NCBI GenBank assembly: GCA_036244995.1
Contig: BTTF01000018.1
Span: 1-29,037, forward strand
Length of the DNA stretch: 29,037 nt
Direction of reading: 5' to 3'
Origin: BMS3Bbin07 sp036244995
Lineage (GTDB): Bacteria > Nitrospirota > Thermodesulfovibrionia > Thermodesulfovibrionales > JdFR-85
Shown: one piece after another, positions 24,628 to 29,037 of the stretch
Numbering within the stretch: the stretch's first letter is position 1
How the letters are laid out: each line of letters begins with the position of its first letter
Translations under genes and position numbers: made by a program
The notes under the pieces: model-generated
Database searches by the model: none
What the model was told of the DNA's origin: nothing
Seen by the model: the letters and a program-made list of their open reading frames with translations, nothing else

Positions 24628-24800
24628 TTGTTAGTCTGTTATCCAGTAAATCCAGTAAATCCTGTCTAAGAAAAGAAAATCAGTTATCCTGTCCTCTCCT
24701 GTCCTGAAGGTTTGTAATCTTGTTTGCCCGCTTGTTAGTCTGTTATCCAGTAAATCCTGTAAATCCTGTCCAGGAAAAGAAAATCAGTTGTCCAGCCCGC
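24628..24800. repeat. two copies of the 'atccagtaaatcc' repeat
   Basis: Copy one (24628-24729) and shorter copy two (24730-24800) both begin TTAGTCTGTTATCCAGTAAA and continue to an AAGAAAATCAGTT-type stretch; the first also has GAAGGTTTGTAATCTTG. More copies lie at 26853-27091 and 28509-28600. Inside, 9-11-bp units such as CAGTAAATC repeat. No gene is seen. Confidence 0.8.
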
Positions 24801-24802
24801 TT

Positions 24803-24922
24803 AAAACTCTTGACCACACCACCGCAAATATCATATACTTTTAGACGTAACATGAGGGGGGCATGTCACCATTTCTGCAATTACATAACCCCTTGAAAGA
24901 ATTCATTAAATTTAAGCCCAAC
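24803..24922 (+). repeat. promoter-bearing repeat, copy 1
   Basis: First of three copies of a roughly 115-120-bp repeat (others 25966-26084, 28635-28745). It holds TTGACC (24810-24815), 18 bp, TATACT (24834-24839), then GAGGGGGG and the ATG of a small frame at 24863. The order of elements and the 18-bp spacer are the same in all three. Confidence 0.8.
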
Positions 24923-25015
24923 AGGTGCGCTGGGGTCGGCGGTAGCATGTTTTTTTTGCCAGCCAGCTTGCTCGCCTGCCTATCAGCAGAGAATATGTCA
25001 ATGATCAAGAAGTAA
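24863..25015 (+). CDS. small frame in promoter repeat, copy 1 (50 codons)
   Basis: The ATG follows a GAGGGGGG run and a promoter-like pair. The 50-residue product begins MSPFLQLHNPLKEFIKFKPN, matching the frames of the other two repeats over about 18 residues, then runs into a repeat-derived, hydrophobic tail (MFFLPASLLACL). It may be a duplicated gene start fused to unrelated sequence. Whether it is translated is unknown. The region 24197-25169 otherwise holds only the repeats described here. Confidence 0.3.
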   Translation: MSPFLQLHNPLKEFIKFKPNRCAGVGGSMFFLPASLLACLSAENMSMIKK

Positions 25016-25058
25016 TTTCGAACCAATCGAGAGGCTAAAAGGAAGTCTTTTCTAAAGC

Positions 25059-25095
25059 CAGGAATTAATCTGCGTCAATCTGCAAAAATCTGTGA
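25059..25095. repeat. 'atctgcg' repeat, copy 1
   Basis: AATCTGCGTCAATCTGC and AAATCTGTG form a short repeat of 10-11-bp units, related to those at 25861-25896 and 26299-26332. Each lies in a spacer of the repeat-rich region. Confidence 0.6.
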
Positions 25096-25169
25096 TTTCT
25101 GATTTCCTGCTTTTCCGTGAAGAGTATATCGGTGATTACGAATTTGAACTGATTAAGGGTTTGTTATTA

Positions 25170-25490
25170 ATGTCTAAAAAGGAAGTTGAATATACGATAC
25201 GAATTGGACTCACTGACAGATACAGGCATTTGCATATTAAACAAAGAGAAAAGATAGTATTTTTCAGAATTCAATATGAGACAAAGATTAAGGATATATG
25301 GTATCCTGTTGTTAGGTATGATACTTCTCATGGTTTTGCACATAGAGATTTACTCAATAGTAAGGGACAAGTAAAGAAAACCCCGCTGTTTAATCAAGAT
25401 TTTAATGATGCTTTAACCTTTGCTGAGAGTGATCTGAAAACTAATTGGGAATATTATAAAGAGAGATTTTTGGAGGAAGAAGATGGATAA
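25170..25490 (+). CDS. DUF7718-like small protein
   Basis: The protein has about 106 residues from ATG 25170; the frame is open 26 codons further to a GTG at 25092, but that part lies in repeat sequence. Notable segments are EYTIRIGLTDRYRHLHIKQR, VFFRIQYETKI and PVVRYDTSHGFAHRDLL, with Arg, Tyr and His residues that could be functional. I recall DUF7718 proteins with a similar VVRYD-x-x-HG-x-x-H core, unconfirmed. The 3' end overlaps the next gene by 8 bp (stop TAA at 25488-25490), so the two are translated together; the pair looks like a toxin-antitoxin or similar two-gene module. Confidence 0.6.
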   Translation: MSKKEVEYTIRIGLTDRYRHLHIKQREKIVFFRIQYETKIKDIWYPVVRYDTSHGFAHRDLLNSKGQVKKTPLFNQDFNDALTFAESDLKTNWEYYKERFLEEEDG

Positions 25491-25758
25491 AGAGAAAGAA
25501 ATGGTAGAACGCAATATCGAACTTAGCGCAGAATTTAGTCGTTATATATTTGATCATCCAGAAATGGAAGAAAAGATTCCTATTGATACTGAGATTATCC
25601 TTTTACCCGGGTTTGACAAAGAATTGAAGGAATATAACCTTAGATTAGGAAAGGATATGGAATCTAAGGGAGAGAAAGTAGTATATATATTAATAAAGGA
25701 TATGCGACCTAAAGCCCTGTCAAGAATTGAGAAAATTGAATTGGCATCTGCAGTTTGA
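25483..25758 (+). CDS. DUF5647-like small protein
   Basis: The 91-residue protein contains ERNIELSAEFSRYIFDHPEM, IPIDTEIILLPGFDKELKEY and NLRLGKDMESKGEKVVYILIK. This resembles the family I know as DUF5647 (function unknown), with a mixed alpha/beta look, no signal peptide and no membrane segment. GGAGG 7 bases before the ATG, at the end of the upstream gene, supports the start and coupled translation. The pair is the first gene unit of the repeat-rich region. Which member would be toxin, if either, cannot be said. Confidence 0.6.
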   Translation: MDKEKEMVERNIELSAEFSRYIFDHPEMEEKIPIDTEIILLPGFDKELKEYNLRLGKDMESKGEKVVYILIKDMRPKALSRIEKIELASAV

Positions 25759-25860
25759 AAGCCTGCCAACCTCGGTCTTAATACGATTTTCTAAACGCTA
25801 TGCTATTACTCTCTGCTCAAACAAACCAAATAACCTATAGAAACTAAAAGGCTTTTATCG

Positions 25861-25896
25861 CCAGAATTTATCTGCATTCATCTGCGCAAATGCGAC
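25861..25896. repeat. 'atctgcg' repeat, copy 2
   Basis: TTTATCTGCATTCATCTGCG and a following CAAATGCG match copies at 25059 and 26299. The rest of the 633-bp gap 25759-26391 holds promoter repeat copy 2, a degenerate 'atcctg' repeat (about 26147-26280) and no convincing gene. Confidence 0.55.
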
Positions 25897-25965
25897 TTGA
25901 AACTGCGGCTTGCCAGCTGAGAACATGTCAAATGGATGCATTTTTAAAGGTAACGCTCTGCGAAT

Positions 25966-26084
25966 AAAACTCTTGACCACACCACCGCAAATATCATATA
26001 CTCTAAATCGTACATGAGGGGGGCATGTTACAATTCCTGCAAATATGTAACCCCTTGAAAGAATTCATTAAAATCAAGCCCAAC
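25966..26084 (+). repeat. promoter-bearing repeat, copy 2
   Basis: TTGACC (25973-25978), 18 bp, TATACT (25997-26002), then GAGGGGGG and an ATG at 26025. Nearly identical to copy 1 up to CAAGCCCAAC at 26084, after which the sequences differ. Confidence 0.8.
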
Positions 26085-26105
26085 CACGGTCGGGATGGGC
26101 GATAG
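26025..26105 (+). CDS. small frame in promoter repeat, copy 2 (26 codons)
   Basis: MLQFLQICNPLKEFIKIKPN, then six more residues and TAG. It keeps the frame of copy 1 without insertions or deletions for 20 codons. Short and possibly only a relic of a longer gene. Confidence 0.25.
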   Translation: MLQFLQICNPLKEFIKIKPNHGRDGR

Positions 26106-26298
26106 CCCGTCCATTTACCAATTTGCAGGACAAAAGAGAGAAAAGAATTGTTGTTTAATCCGTTATCCTGAAACATCCTGTCAAAGAGAAAGACAATTAT
26201 CCTGCCCGCCTGCCAGTTTGATAGTCTGTTAATCAGTTGTCCTGTAAATCCTGTCCATCCTGTCTAAAAGAAAACTCTTGTGTCCTTGCAGCCATAAT

Positions 26299-26332
26299 CC
26301 AGATCTGAGCCCATCTGCGAAAATCTGCGGCT
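26299..26332. repeat. 'atctgcg' repeat, copy 3
   Basis: AGATCTGAGCCCATCTGCG and AAAATCTGCGG, related to copies at 25059 and 25861. It ends about 60 bp before the hicB start. Confidence 0.55.
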
Positions 26333-26391
26333 CGTTTGCCAGCTTGCTATTTTATATTGTATTATAAAACAAGCGTCATCTGGAGGCCAAA

Positions 26392-26610
26392 ATGAAATTT
26401 AAAGTGGTCATAATGTATGATCCGGAATATGATGGATATGTTGTTGATGTTCCCGAACTCGTCGGCTGCATGAGTCAGGGTAAGACAATAGATGATGCAT
26501 TAAAGAACATTAAGGATGCAATCAGGGGCTGGTTGGAGGTGGAAAAGAAACACGGAAGACCTGACCTGCAGGAAGAAAGGGAAGTTTTTCTTGGAGAGGT
26601 TACTGTATAG
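26392..26610 (+). CDS. hicB: HicB family antitoxin
   Basis: HicB neutralises the HicA RNase and usually represses the operon. The 72-residue protein is a single partial RNase-H-like fold: VVIMYDPEYDGYVVDVPEL, GCMSQGKTIDDALKNIKDAI, then a short C-terminal tail. It lacks the C-terminal DNA-binding helix-turn-helix or RHH domain found in longer HicB forms, as in many short HicBs. GGAGG 5-6 bases before the ATG is clear. It comes first, directly followed by hicA with no gap. Confidence 0.93.
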   Translation: MKFKVVIMYDPEYDGYVVDVPELVGCMSQGKTIDDALKNIKDAIRGWLEVEKKHGRPDLQEEREVFLGEVTV

Positions 26611-26829
26611 GTGGGAAGACTTTCAAATATTTCCGGGAAGGATGCTGTAAAAATTTTCCAGAATTTTGGCTATATATTGGACCATCAGACAGGAAGCCAC
26701 ATGATACTCTATCATGAATCACGGTCTACCCTGCCGGTTCCCGATCATAAAGAATTAGCACCTGGATTATTAAGAGGCCTGATAAGAAAAAGCGGCTTAA
26801 CAGTAGATGTTTTTTTAAAAGCAAGATAG
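26611..26829 (+). CDS. hicA: HicA family mRNA interferase toxin
   Basis: HicA cleaves mRNA through a double-stranded-RNA-binding-like fold. The 72-residue protein has SNISGKDAVKIFQNFGY, the active-site histidine in QTGSHMILYH (about residue 30), and the typical end VPDHKELAPGLLRGLIRKSG followed by LTVDVFL. It starts with GTG immediately after the hicB stop, so it depends on hicB translation. All key features are present, so the toxin is probably functional. Confidence 0.94.
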   Translation: MGRLSNISGKDAVKIFQNFGYILDHQTGSHMILYHESRSTLPVPDHKELAPGLLRGLIRKSGLTVDVFLKAR

Positions 26830-26852
26830 TCTGTCAGTTAACAACCTGCCCG

Positions 26853-27091
26853 CCTGTTAATCAGTTATCCAGTAAATCCAGTAAATCCAGTCTAAGAAAA
26901 GAAAATCAGTTATCCTGTCCTCCTGTTCTGAAGGTTTGTAATCTTGCCTGTTAGCCTGCCAGCTTGCCCGCCTGTTAATCAGTTATCCAGTAAATCCAGT
27001 AAATCCTGTCTAAGAAAAGAAAATCAGTTATCCTGTCCTTCTGTTCTGAAGGTTTGTAATCTTGCCTGTTAGCCTGCCAGCTTGCCCACCT
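26853..27091. repeat. 118-bp tandem direct repeat
   Basis: Unit one (26853-26970) and unit two (from 26971) both start CCTGTTAATCAGTTATCC and end in GCCAGCTTGCCC, differing at only about 3 positions. They are close copies of the repeats at 24628 and 28509. The spacer 26830-27145 holds nothing else except the promoter below. Confidence 0.9.
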
Positions 27092-27104
27092 GTACAGCCT
27101 GTTA

Positions 27105-27113
27105 TGGTAAAAT
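27105..27113 (+). promoter_or_regulatory. extended -10 of the RelE-type module
   Basis: TGG-TAAAAT (27105-27113) lies 32 bases before the antitoxin ATG, in the context TTATGGTAAAATTAAGCA. The same context, two bases different, precedes the VapC-type module at 27774-27791. Confidence 0.45.
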
Positions 27114-27145
27114 TAAGCATATATGATAAAAGGAGGTTTTAAGGG

Positions 27146-27361
27146 ATGGGTGATACAACTTTAAATAAACTGATAGAAGATTTCAGCCATCTGAAACTTG
27201 ATGACAAAGAGTATGCGGTTGAAATTATAAAGAAACAACTTATCGAAGCTAAAAGAGATTCCATGGCAAAGAGGGCTAAGGAGGTAAGGGCCAATCTGAA
27301 AAAGGGCATGATTAAAAAGGGGACTGTTAAAGAATTATATATGGATTTAGAGAGTGATTAA
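27146..27361 (+). CDS. antitoxin of a RelE-type module
   Basis: This 71-residue, highly charged protein (LEDFSHLKLDDKEYAVEIIKK is approximate in character; KKQLIEAKRDSMAKRAKEV follows) is helical with a basic middle and an acidic end, MDLESD. I recognise no named antitoxin domain; the role is inferred from the next gene, a RelE-like toxin that overlaps it by 8 bp. AGGAGG 9 bases before the ATG supports the start. The N-terminal part could be a dimerisation/DNA-binding part and the C-terminal tail could wrap the toxin. Confidence 0.65.
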   Translation: MGDTTLNKLIEDFSHLKLDDKEYAVEIIKKQLIEAKRDSMAKRAKEVRANLKKGMIKKGTVKELYMDLESD

Positions 27362-27622
27362 AATAACATGGGATCATGGTTTTAAGAGAGCTTACAAAAA
27401 GAGGGTAAAGAACGATCAGGAACTTAGAAAGAGATTTTGGGATGCTATGGAGTTGTTTTCAACAGAACCTTTTAATTCACGTTTAAGAACCCATAAATTA
27501 ACCGGAAGACTTGAAGGCCTTTGGGCATTTAGTGTTGCTTATGATTGCCGTGTTGTTTTTGAATTCCTGAGCAGGAATGAGGTTTATTGGTAGATATTGG
27601 GACTCATGAAGAAGTGTATTAA
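27354..27622 (+). pseudogene. frameshifted RelE/YafQ-type toxin
   Basis: The frame from GTG 27354 gives 79 residues (ITWDHGFKRAYKKRVKND, HKLTGRLEGLWAFSVAYDCR, VVFEFLS) and stops at TAG 27591-27593 after NEVYW. If one base is added near 27582-27586 (equal to a -1 shift), it continues NEVLLVDIGTHEEVY and stops at 27620-27622. That end is the normal C terminus of this RelE/ParE superfamily group, including the histidine used for catalysis in YafQ-type toxins. So the gene appears disabled by a 1-base loss in GGTTTATT, unless this is a sequencing error or a true ribosomal shift. It is translationally coupled to the antitoxin. Confidence 0.75.
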
Positions 27623-27657
27623 ACTGCTGTAGCCACTGAGAGCGTCTACAGCCGTGA

Positions 27658-27741
27658 ATCATCCTGTCCAGGAGAAAGAAAAGAGGATAAAATCTTCAAG
27701 ACCTTCTCAGGCAGGATTAACAGGATAAAGGAAGGATAAAT
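27658..27741. repeat. post-toxin repeat, copy 1
   Basis: Ends in a 30-bp stretch (27712-27741) identical to 28462-28491; it starts CAGGATTAACAGGATAAAGG. The preceding ATCCTGT...GAAAAGAGG part is also similar in both. Each copy follows a toxin gene. Confidence 0.85.
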
Positions 27742-27773
27742 CTCAACAAGATCAACCACCCGACTAAAGACTT

Positions 27774-27791
27774 TATGTTATAATTAAGCAA
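27774..27791 (+). promoter_or_regulatory. promoter motif of the VapC-type module
   Basis: TTATGTTATAATTAAGCA contains an extended -10, TGT-TATAAT (27776-27784), about 60 bases before the antitoxin ATG. It matches 16 of 18 bases of the motif before the RelE-type module at 27102-27119. No -35 is clear. Confidence 0.5.
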
Positions 27792-27843
27792 TAATCAGGA
27801 ACCTTATTGTTCAAAACAACATTACACTCTCTGGGGGCATTCA

Positions 27844-28026
27844 ATGGGGACCATCACAATTAAAAAGAGTGACGACATTACAAAAATAAGACGAAAAATA
27901 CAAAGAAATCTTAAAAGTGTGAAAACACTTAACACCTCTAAGTATATCGGCAAGCTGAAATTAAAAGAAGAACCATTATCTTACCAGAGGCGGGTCAGAA
28001 AAGAGTGGAATGAATATACTGATTGA
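27844..28026 (+). CDS. antitoxin of a PIN-toxin module
   Basis: This is a small basic protein of 60 residues (MGTITIKKSDDITKIRRKIQ..., KLKLKEEPLSYQRRVRKEW). No named domain is recognised; the antitoxin role is inferred from the downstream PIN-domain gene, which it overlaps by 17 bp. A GGGGGC run 6 bases before the ATG can serve as ribosome site. The C-terminal YQRRVRKEWNEYTD end probably contacts the toxin, as short VapB-type partners do. Confidence 0.65.
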   Translation: MGTITIKKSDDITKIRRKIQRNLKSVKTLNTSKYIGKLKLKEEPLSYQRRVRKEWNEYTD

Positions 28027-28375
28027 TACAAATATTGTACTTTATCTGTTTGAAGGTGATTCCCGTATTGCAGAGTTATTGGATGGCCAGGTAATTCATA
28101 TATCGTTTGTTACCGAATTGGAACTTTTAGGATATCCAGGACTAAACAGGAAAGAAAAGAAACTAATTCTTGATTTTCTTGAGGACTCAGTGATTATTGA
28201 TATAAATAAACGTATCAAGGACTATACCATAGAATTTCTGAAAAGTTATAAACTGAAAATTCCCGATGGGATCATAGCAGCAACCTCTGCTTATCTTGGT
28301 ATTCCCCTTATGAGTGCAGATACTGATTTTGTATCAGTGAAAGAAATTGATTTCATTGCGTATAATCAGAGTTAA
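28010..28375 (+). CDS. vapC: PIN-domain ribonuclease toxin, VapC type
   Basis: VapC-type proteins cut RNA, often tRNA, with a Mg2+ site of acidic residues. The 121-residue protein has all of them: D6 in ILIDTNIVLYLF, E36 in FVTELELLGY, D86 in KIPDGIIAATSAYLGIPL and D104/D106 in SADTDF. It appears complete, ending FIAYNQS. Overlap with the antitoxin by 17 bp implies coupled translation. Compared with the frameshifted RelE module just upstream, this toxin seems intact. Confidence 0.92.
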   Translation: MNILIDTNIVLYLFEGDSRIAELLDGQVIHISFVTELELLGYPGLNRKEKKLILDFLEDSVIIDINKRIKDYTIEFLKSYKLKIPDGIIAATSAYLGIPLMSADTDFVSVKEIDFIAYNQS

Positions 28376-28406
28376 TTTAAGAATCAACCCTGTTTTTTAA
28401 TCAGTC

Positions 28407-28491
28407 ATCCTGTATAAGAAAAGGAAGAAAAGAGGGACAAAATGCTGAAATACCATTCAGACAGGATTAACAGGATAAAGGAAGGATAAAT
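28407..28491. repeat. post-toxin repeat, copy 2
   Basis: Shares an identical 30-bp end (28462-28491) with 27712-27741 and a similar leading TCCTGTATAAGAAAAGG part. It begins about 30 bp after the vapC stop. Confidence 0.85.
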
Positions 28492-28508
28492 ATCCAGCAG
28501 TTAAATTT

Positions 28509-28630
28509 TTTATCCAGTAAATCCAGTAAATCCTGTCCAAGAAAAGAAAATCAGTTATCCTGCCCGCCTGCTCTGAAGGTTTGTAATCTTGCCTGCCAGC
28601 CTGCCAGCTTGATAGCCTGCCCGCTTGCCC
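28509..28630. repeat. 'atccagtaaatcc' repeat, right-hand copy
   Basis: TATCCAGTAAATCCAGTAAA, then GAAAAGAAAATCAGTTATCC and GAAGGTTTGTAATCTTGCC, followed by CCTGCCAGC-rich sequence leading directly into promoter repeat copy 3, just as at 24730-24803. Confidence 0.8.
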
Positions 28631-28634
28631 GCTT

Positions 28635-28745
28635 AAAACTCTTGACCACATCACTGCAAATATCATATACTTTTAACGTAACATGAGGGGGGCATGTCAC
28701 AATTCCTACAATTATGTAACCCCCTGAAAAAACTCACTAAACTCG
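28635..28745 (+). repeat. promoter-bearing repeat, copy 3
   Basis: TTGACC (28642-28647), 18 bp, TATACT (28666-28671), GAGGGGGG, ATG at 28694. It is more diverged than copies 1 and 2 towards its end. The UPF0175 gene begins 63 bp after it. Confidence 0.78.
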
Positions 28746-28771
28746 AAGAATTACAAAAAGAGTATCAATAA
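28694..28771 (+). CDS. small frame in promoter repeat, copy 3 (25 codons)
   Basis: The product begins MSQFLQLCNPLKKLTKLEEL and ends five residues later. Here the frame ends in a charged, helical tail, with a stop 36 bp before the UPF0175 start. It could be a short leader or upstream peptide of that operon. Coding status unproven. Confidence 0.3.
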   Translation: MSQFLQLCNPLKKLTKLEELQKEYQ

Positions 28772-28807
28772 TACATAGGATTCGTCAAGATATGGAGGTG
28801 AACATAG

Positions 28808-29029
28808 ATGGGCATATCTCTTAATTTACCCGAAATGAGCATAAAAGAAGATGAAGTGAAATTGTTGCTTGCGATAAAGCTTCTTGAAGATGGTATAGTC
28901 TCTTTGGGAAAGGCTGCCGAAATAGCAGGTTATACTGAGAAGGCTTTTGTGGAAATCCTTCTACACAAAGGCATTTCAGCGATAAAATATATAGGGCTTG
29001 ACCTTGATAAAGAATTAAGAAATGCCTGA
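28808..29029 (+). CDS. UPF0175 family antitoxin
   Basis: The 73-residue protein fits UPF0175, small helix-turn-helix-like proteins that pair with PIN-domain (DUF3368) toxins. Seen: EVKLLLAIKLLEDGIVSLGK and AAEIAGYTEKAFVEILLHKG, the family's A-A-E-x-A-G pattern, then IKYIGLDLDKELRNA. GGAGG 9 bases before the ATG sets the start. It probably uses the promoter of repeat copy 3 upstream, and its stop overlaps the ATG of a following gene. Confidence 0.88.
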   Translation: MGISLNLPEMSIKEDEVKLLLAIKLLEDGIVSLGKAAEIAGYTEKAFVEILLHKGISAIKYIGLDLDKELRNA

Positions 29030-29037
29030 AAAAGCTA
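29022..29037 (+). CDS. start of the partner toxin gene (partial)
   Basis: An ATG at 29022 overlaps the UPF0175 stop by 8 bp and opens MPEKA before the window ends. UPF0175 genes are normally followed by a PIN/DUF3368 toxin in just this overlapping arrangement, so this is probably its first codons. Only five codons are visible. Confidence 0.4.

Noticed and set aside
24852..24896. Alternative short frame from the upstream ATG of the promoter repeat (MRGAC...)
   Set aside because: It is only 14 codons and lacks a ribosome site, whereas the downstream ATG has one.
24841..25026. A 61-codon minus-strand frame
   Set aside because: It covers repeat DNA and runs against the conserved promoter, ribosome-site and ATG layout seen on the plus strand.
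26001..26040. Conserved hairpin in the promoter repeat (GTTAC/GTAAC arms)
   Set aside because: The pairing is good only in copy 2; copies 1 and 3 break it without compensating changes.
26853..27091. Possible CRISPR array
   Set aside because: The two units are 118 bp and contiguous with no unique spacers and no cas genes nearby.
28457..28666. A minus-strand frame reading DFLFLDRIYWIYWIKN
   Set aside because: It is translated repeat sequence; the same peptide would arise from each 'atccagtaaatcc' repeat.

Overview
The window looks like part of a mesophilic or moderately thermophilic anaerobe or microaerophile from the Nitrospirota / former deltaproteobacterial range. This is an inference from gene content: an ATP synthase operon with paired b and b' subunits, a lone 4Fe-4S ferredoxin, a hydrogenase-maturation HypE, a TrpB2-type tryptophan synthase beta chain and many TPR proteins. 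No rRNA or other phylogenetic marker is present, so the phylum is not proven.

Positions 1-24200 are ordinary, densely packed chromosome. On the minus strand from 4206 down to 131 lie F1Fo ATP synthase genes b', b, delta, alpha and gamma; beta and epsilon presumably continue off the left edge, and a and c are not here. A lysine-rich histone H1-like gene diverges from this operon. Then come a small ferredoxin, a two-HMA-domain copper-type P1B ATPase, HypE, a DUF6982-like protein, a secreted parvulin-type isomerase (SurA/PpiC), ThiD and RadA. Next is a minus-strand pair, an ExeA-like AAA ATPase and an 818-residue TPR protein, followed by a second TPR protein, two peptide-type ABC transporter ATPases (DppD/DppF-like, no permease or binding protein nearby), a protein resembling the ClpXP adaptor SspB, and an unrecognised 150-residue protein. 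A tRNA cluster (Pro-TGG, Arg-TCT, His-GTG), MnmE, TrpB2 and a secreted, probably outer-membrane beta-barrel protein close the core region.

From about 24300 to the right edge the character changes. Small genes, mostly toxin-antitoxin-like pairs, are separated by long stretches of repeats. There are two genes resembling DUF7718 and DUF5647; hicB-hicA; an antitoxin with a RelE/YafQ-type toxin that has a frameshift near its 3' end; an antitoxin with a PIN (VapC) toxin; and a UPF0175 antitoxin whose partner toxin seems to begin in the last 16 bases. The spacers hold a MITE-like element with 27-bp inverted ends, a second large palindrome, five clear copies of an 'atccagtaaatcc'-type repeat (two of them in perfect 118-bp tandem), an identical 30-bp repeat downstream of two toxin genes, and 'atctgcg'-type repeats.

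The most interesting signal is a repeat of about 115-120 bp present three times (24803-24922, 25966-26084, 28635-28745). Every copy carries the same promoter-like boxes (TTGACC, 18 bp, TATACT), a purine-rich Shine-Dalgarno-like run and an ATG opening a similar small frame (about MSQFLQLCNPLK) of 50, 26 and 25 codons. It looks like a duplicated promoter plus gene start, found near the toxin-antitoxin modules. Its function is unknown.
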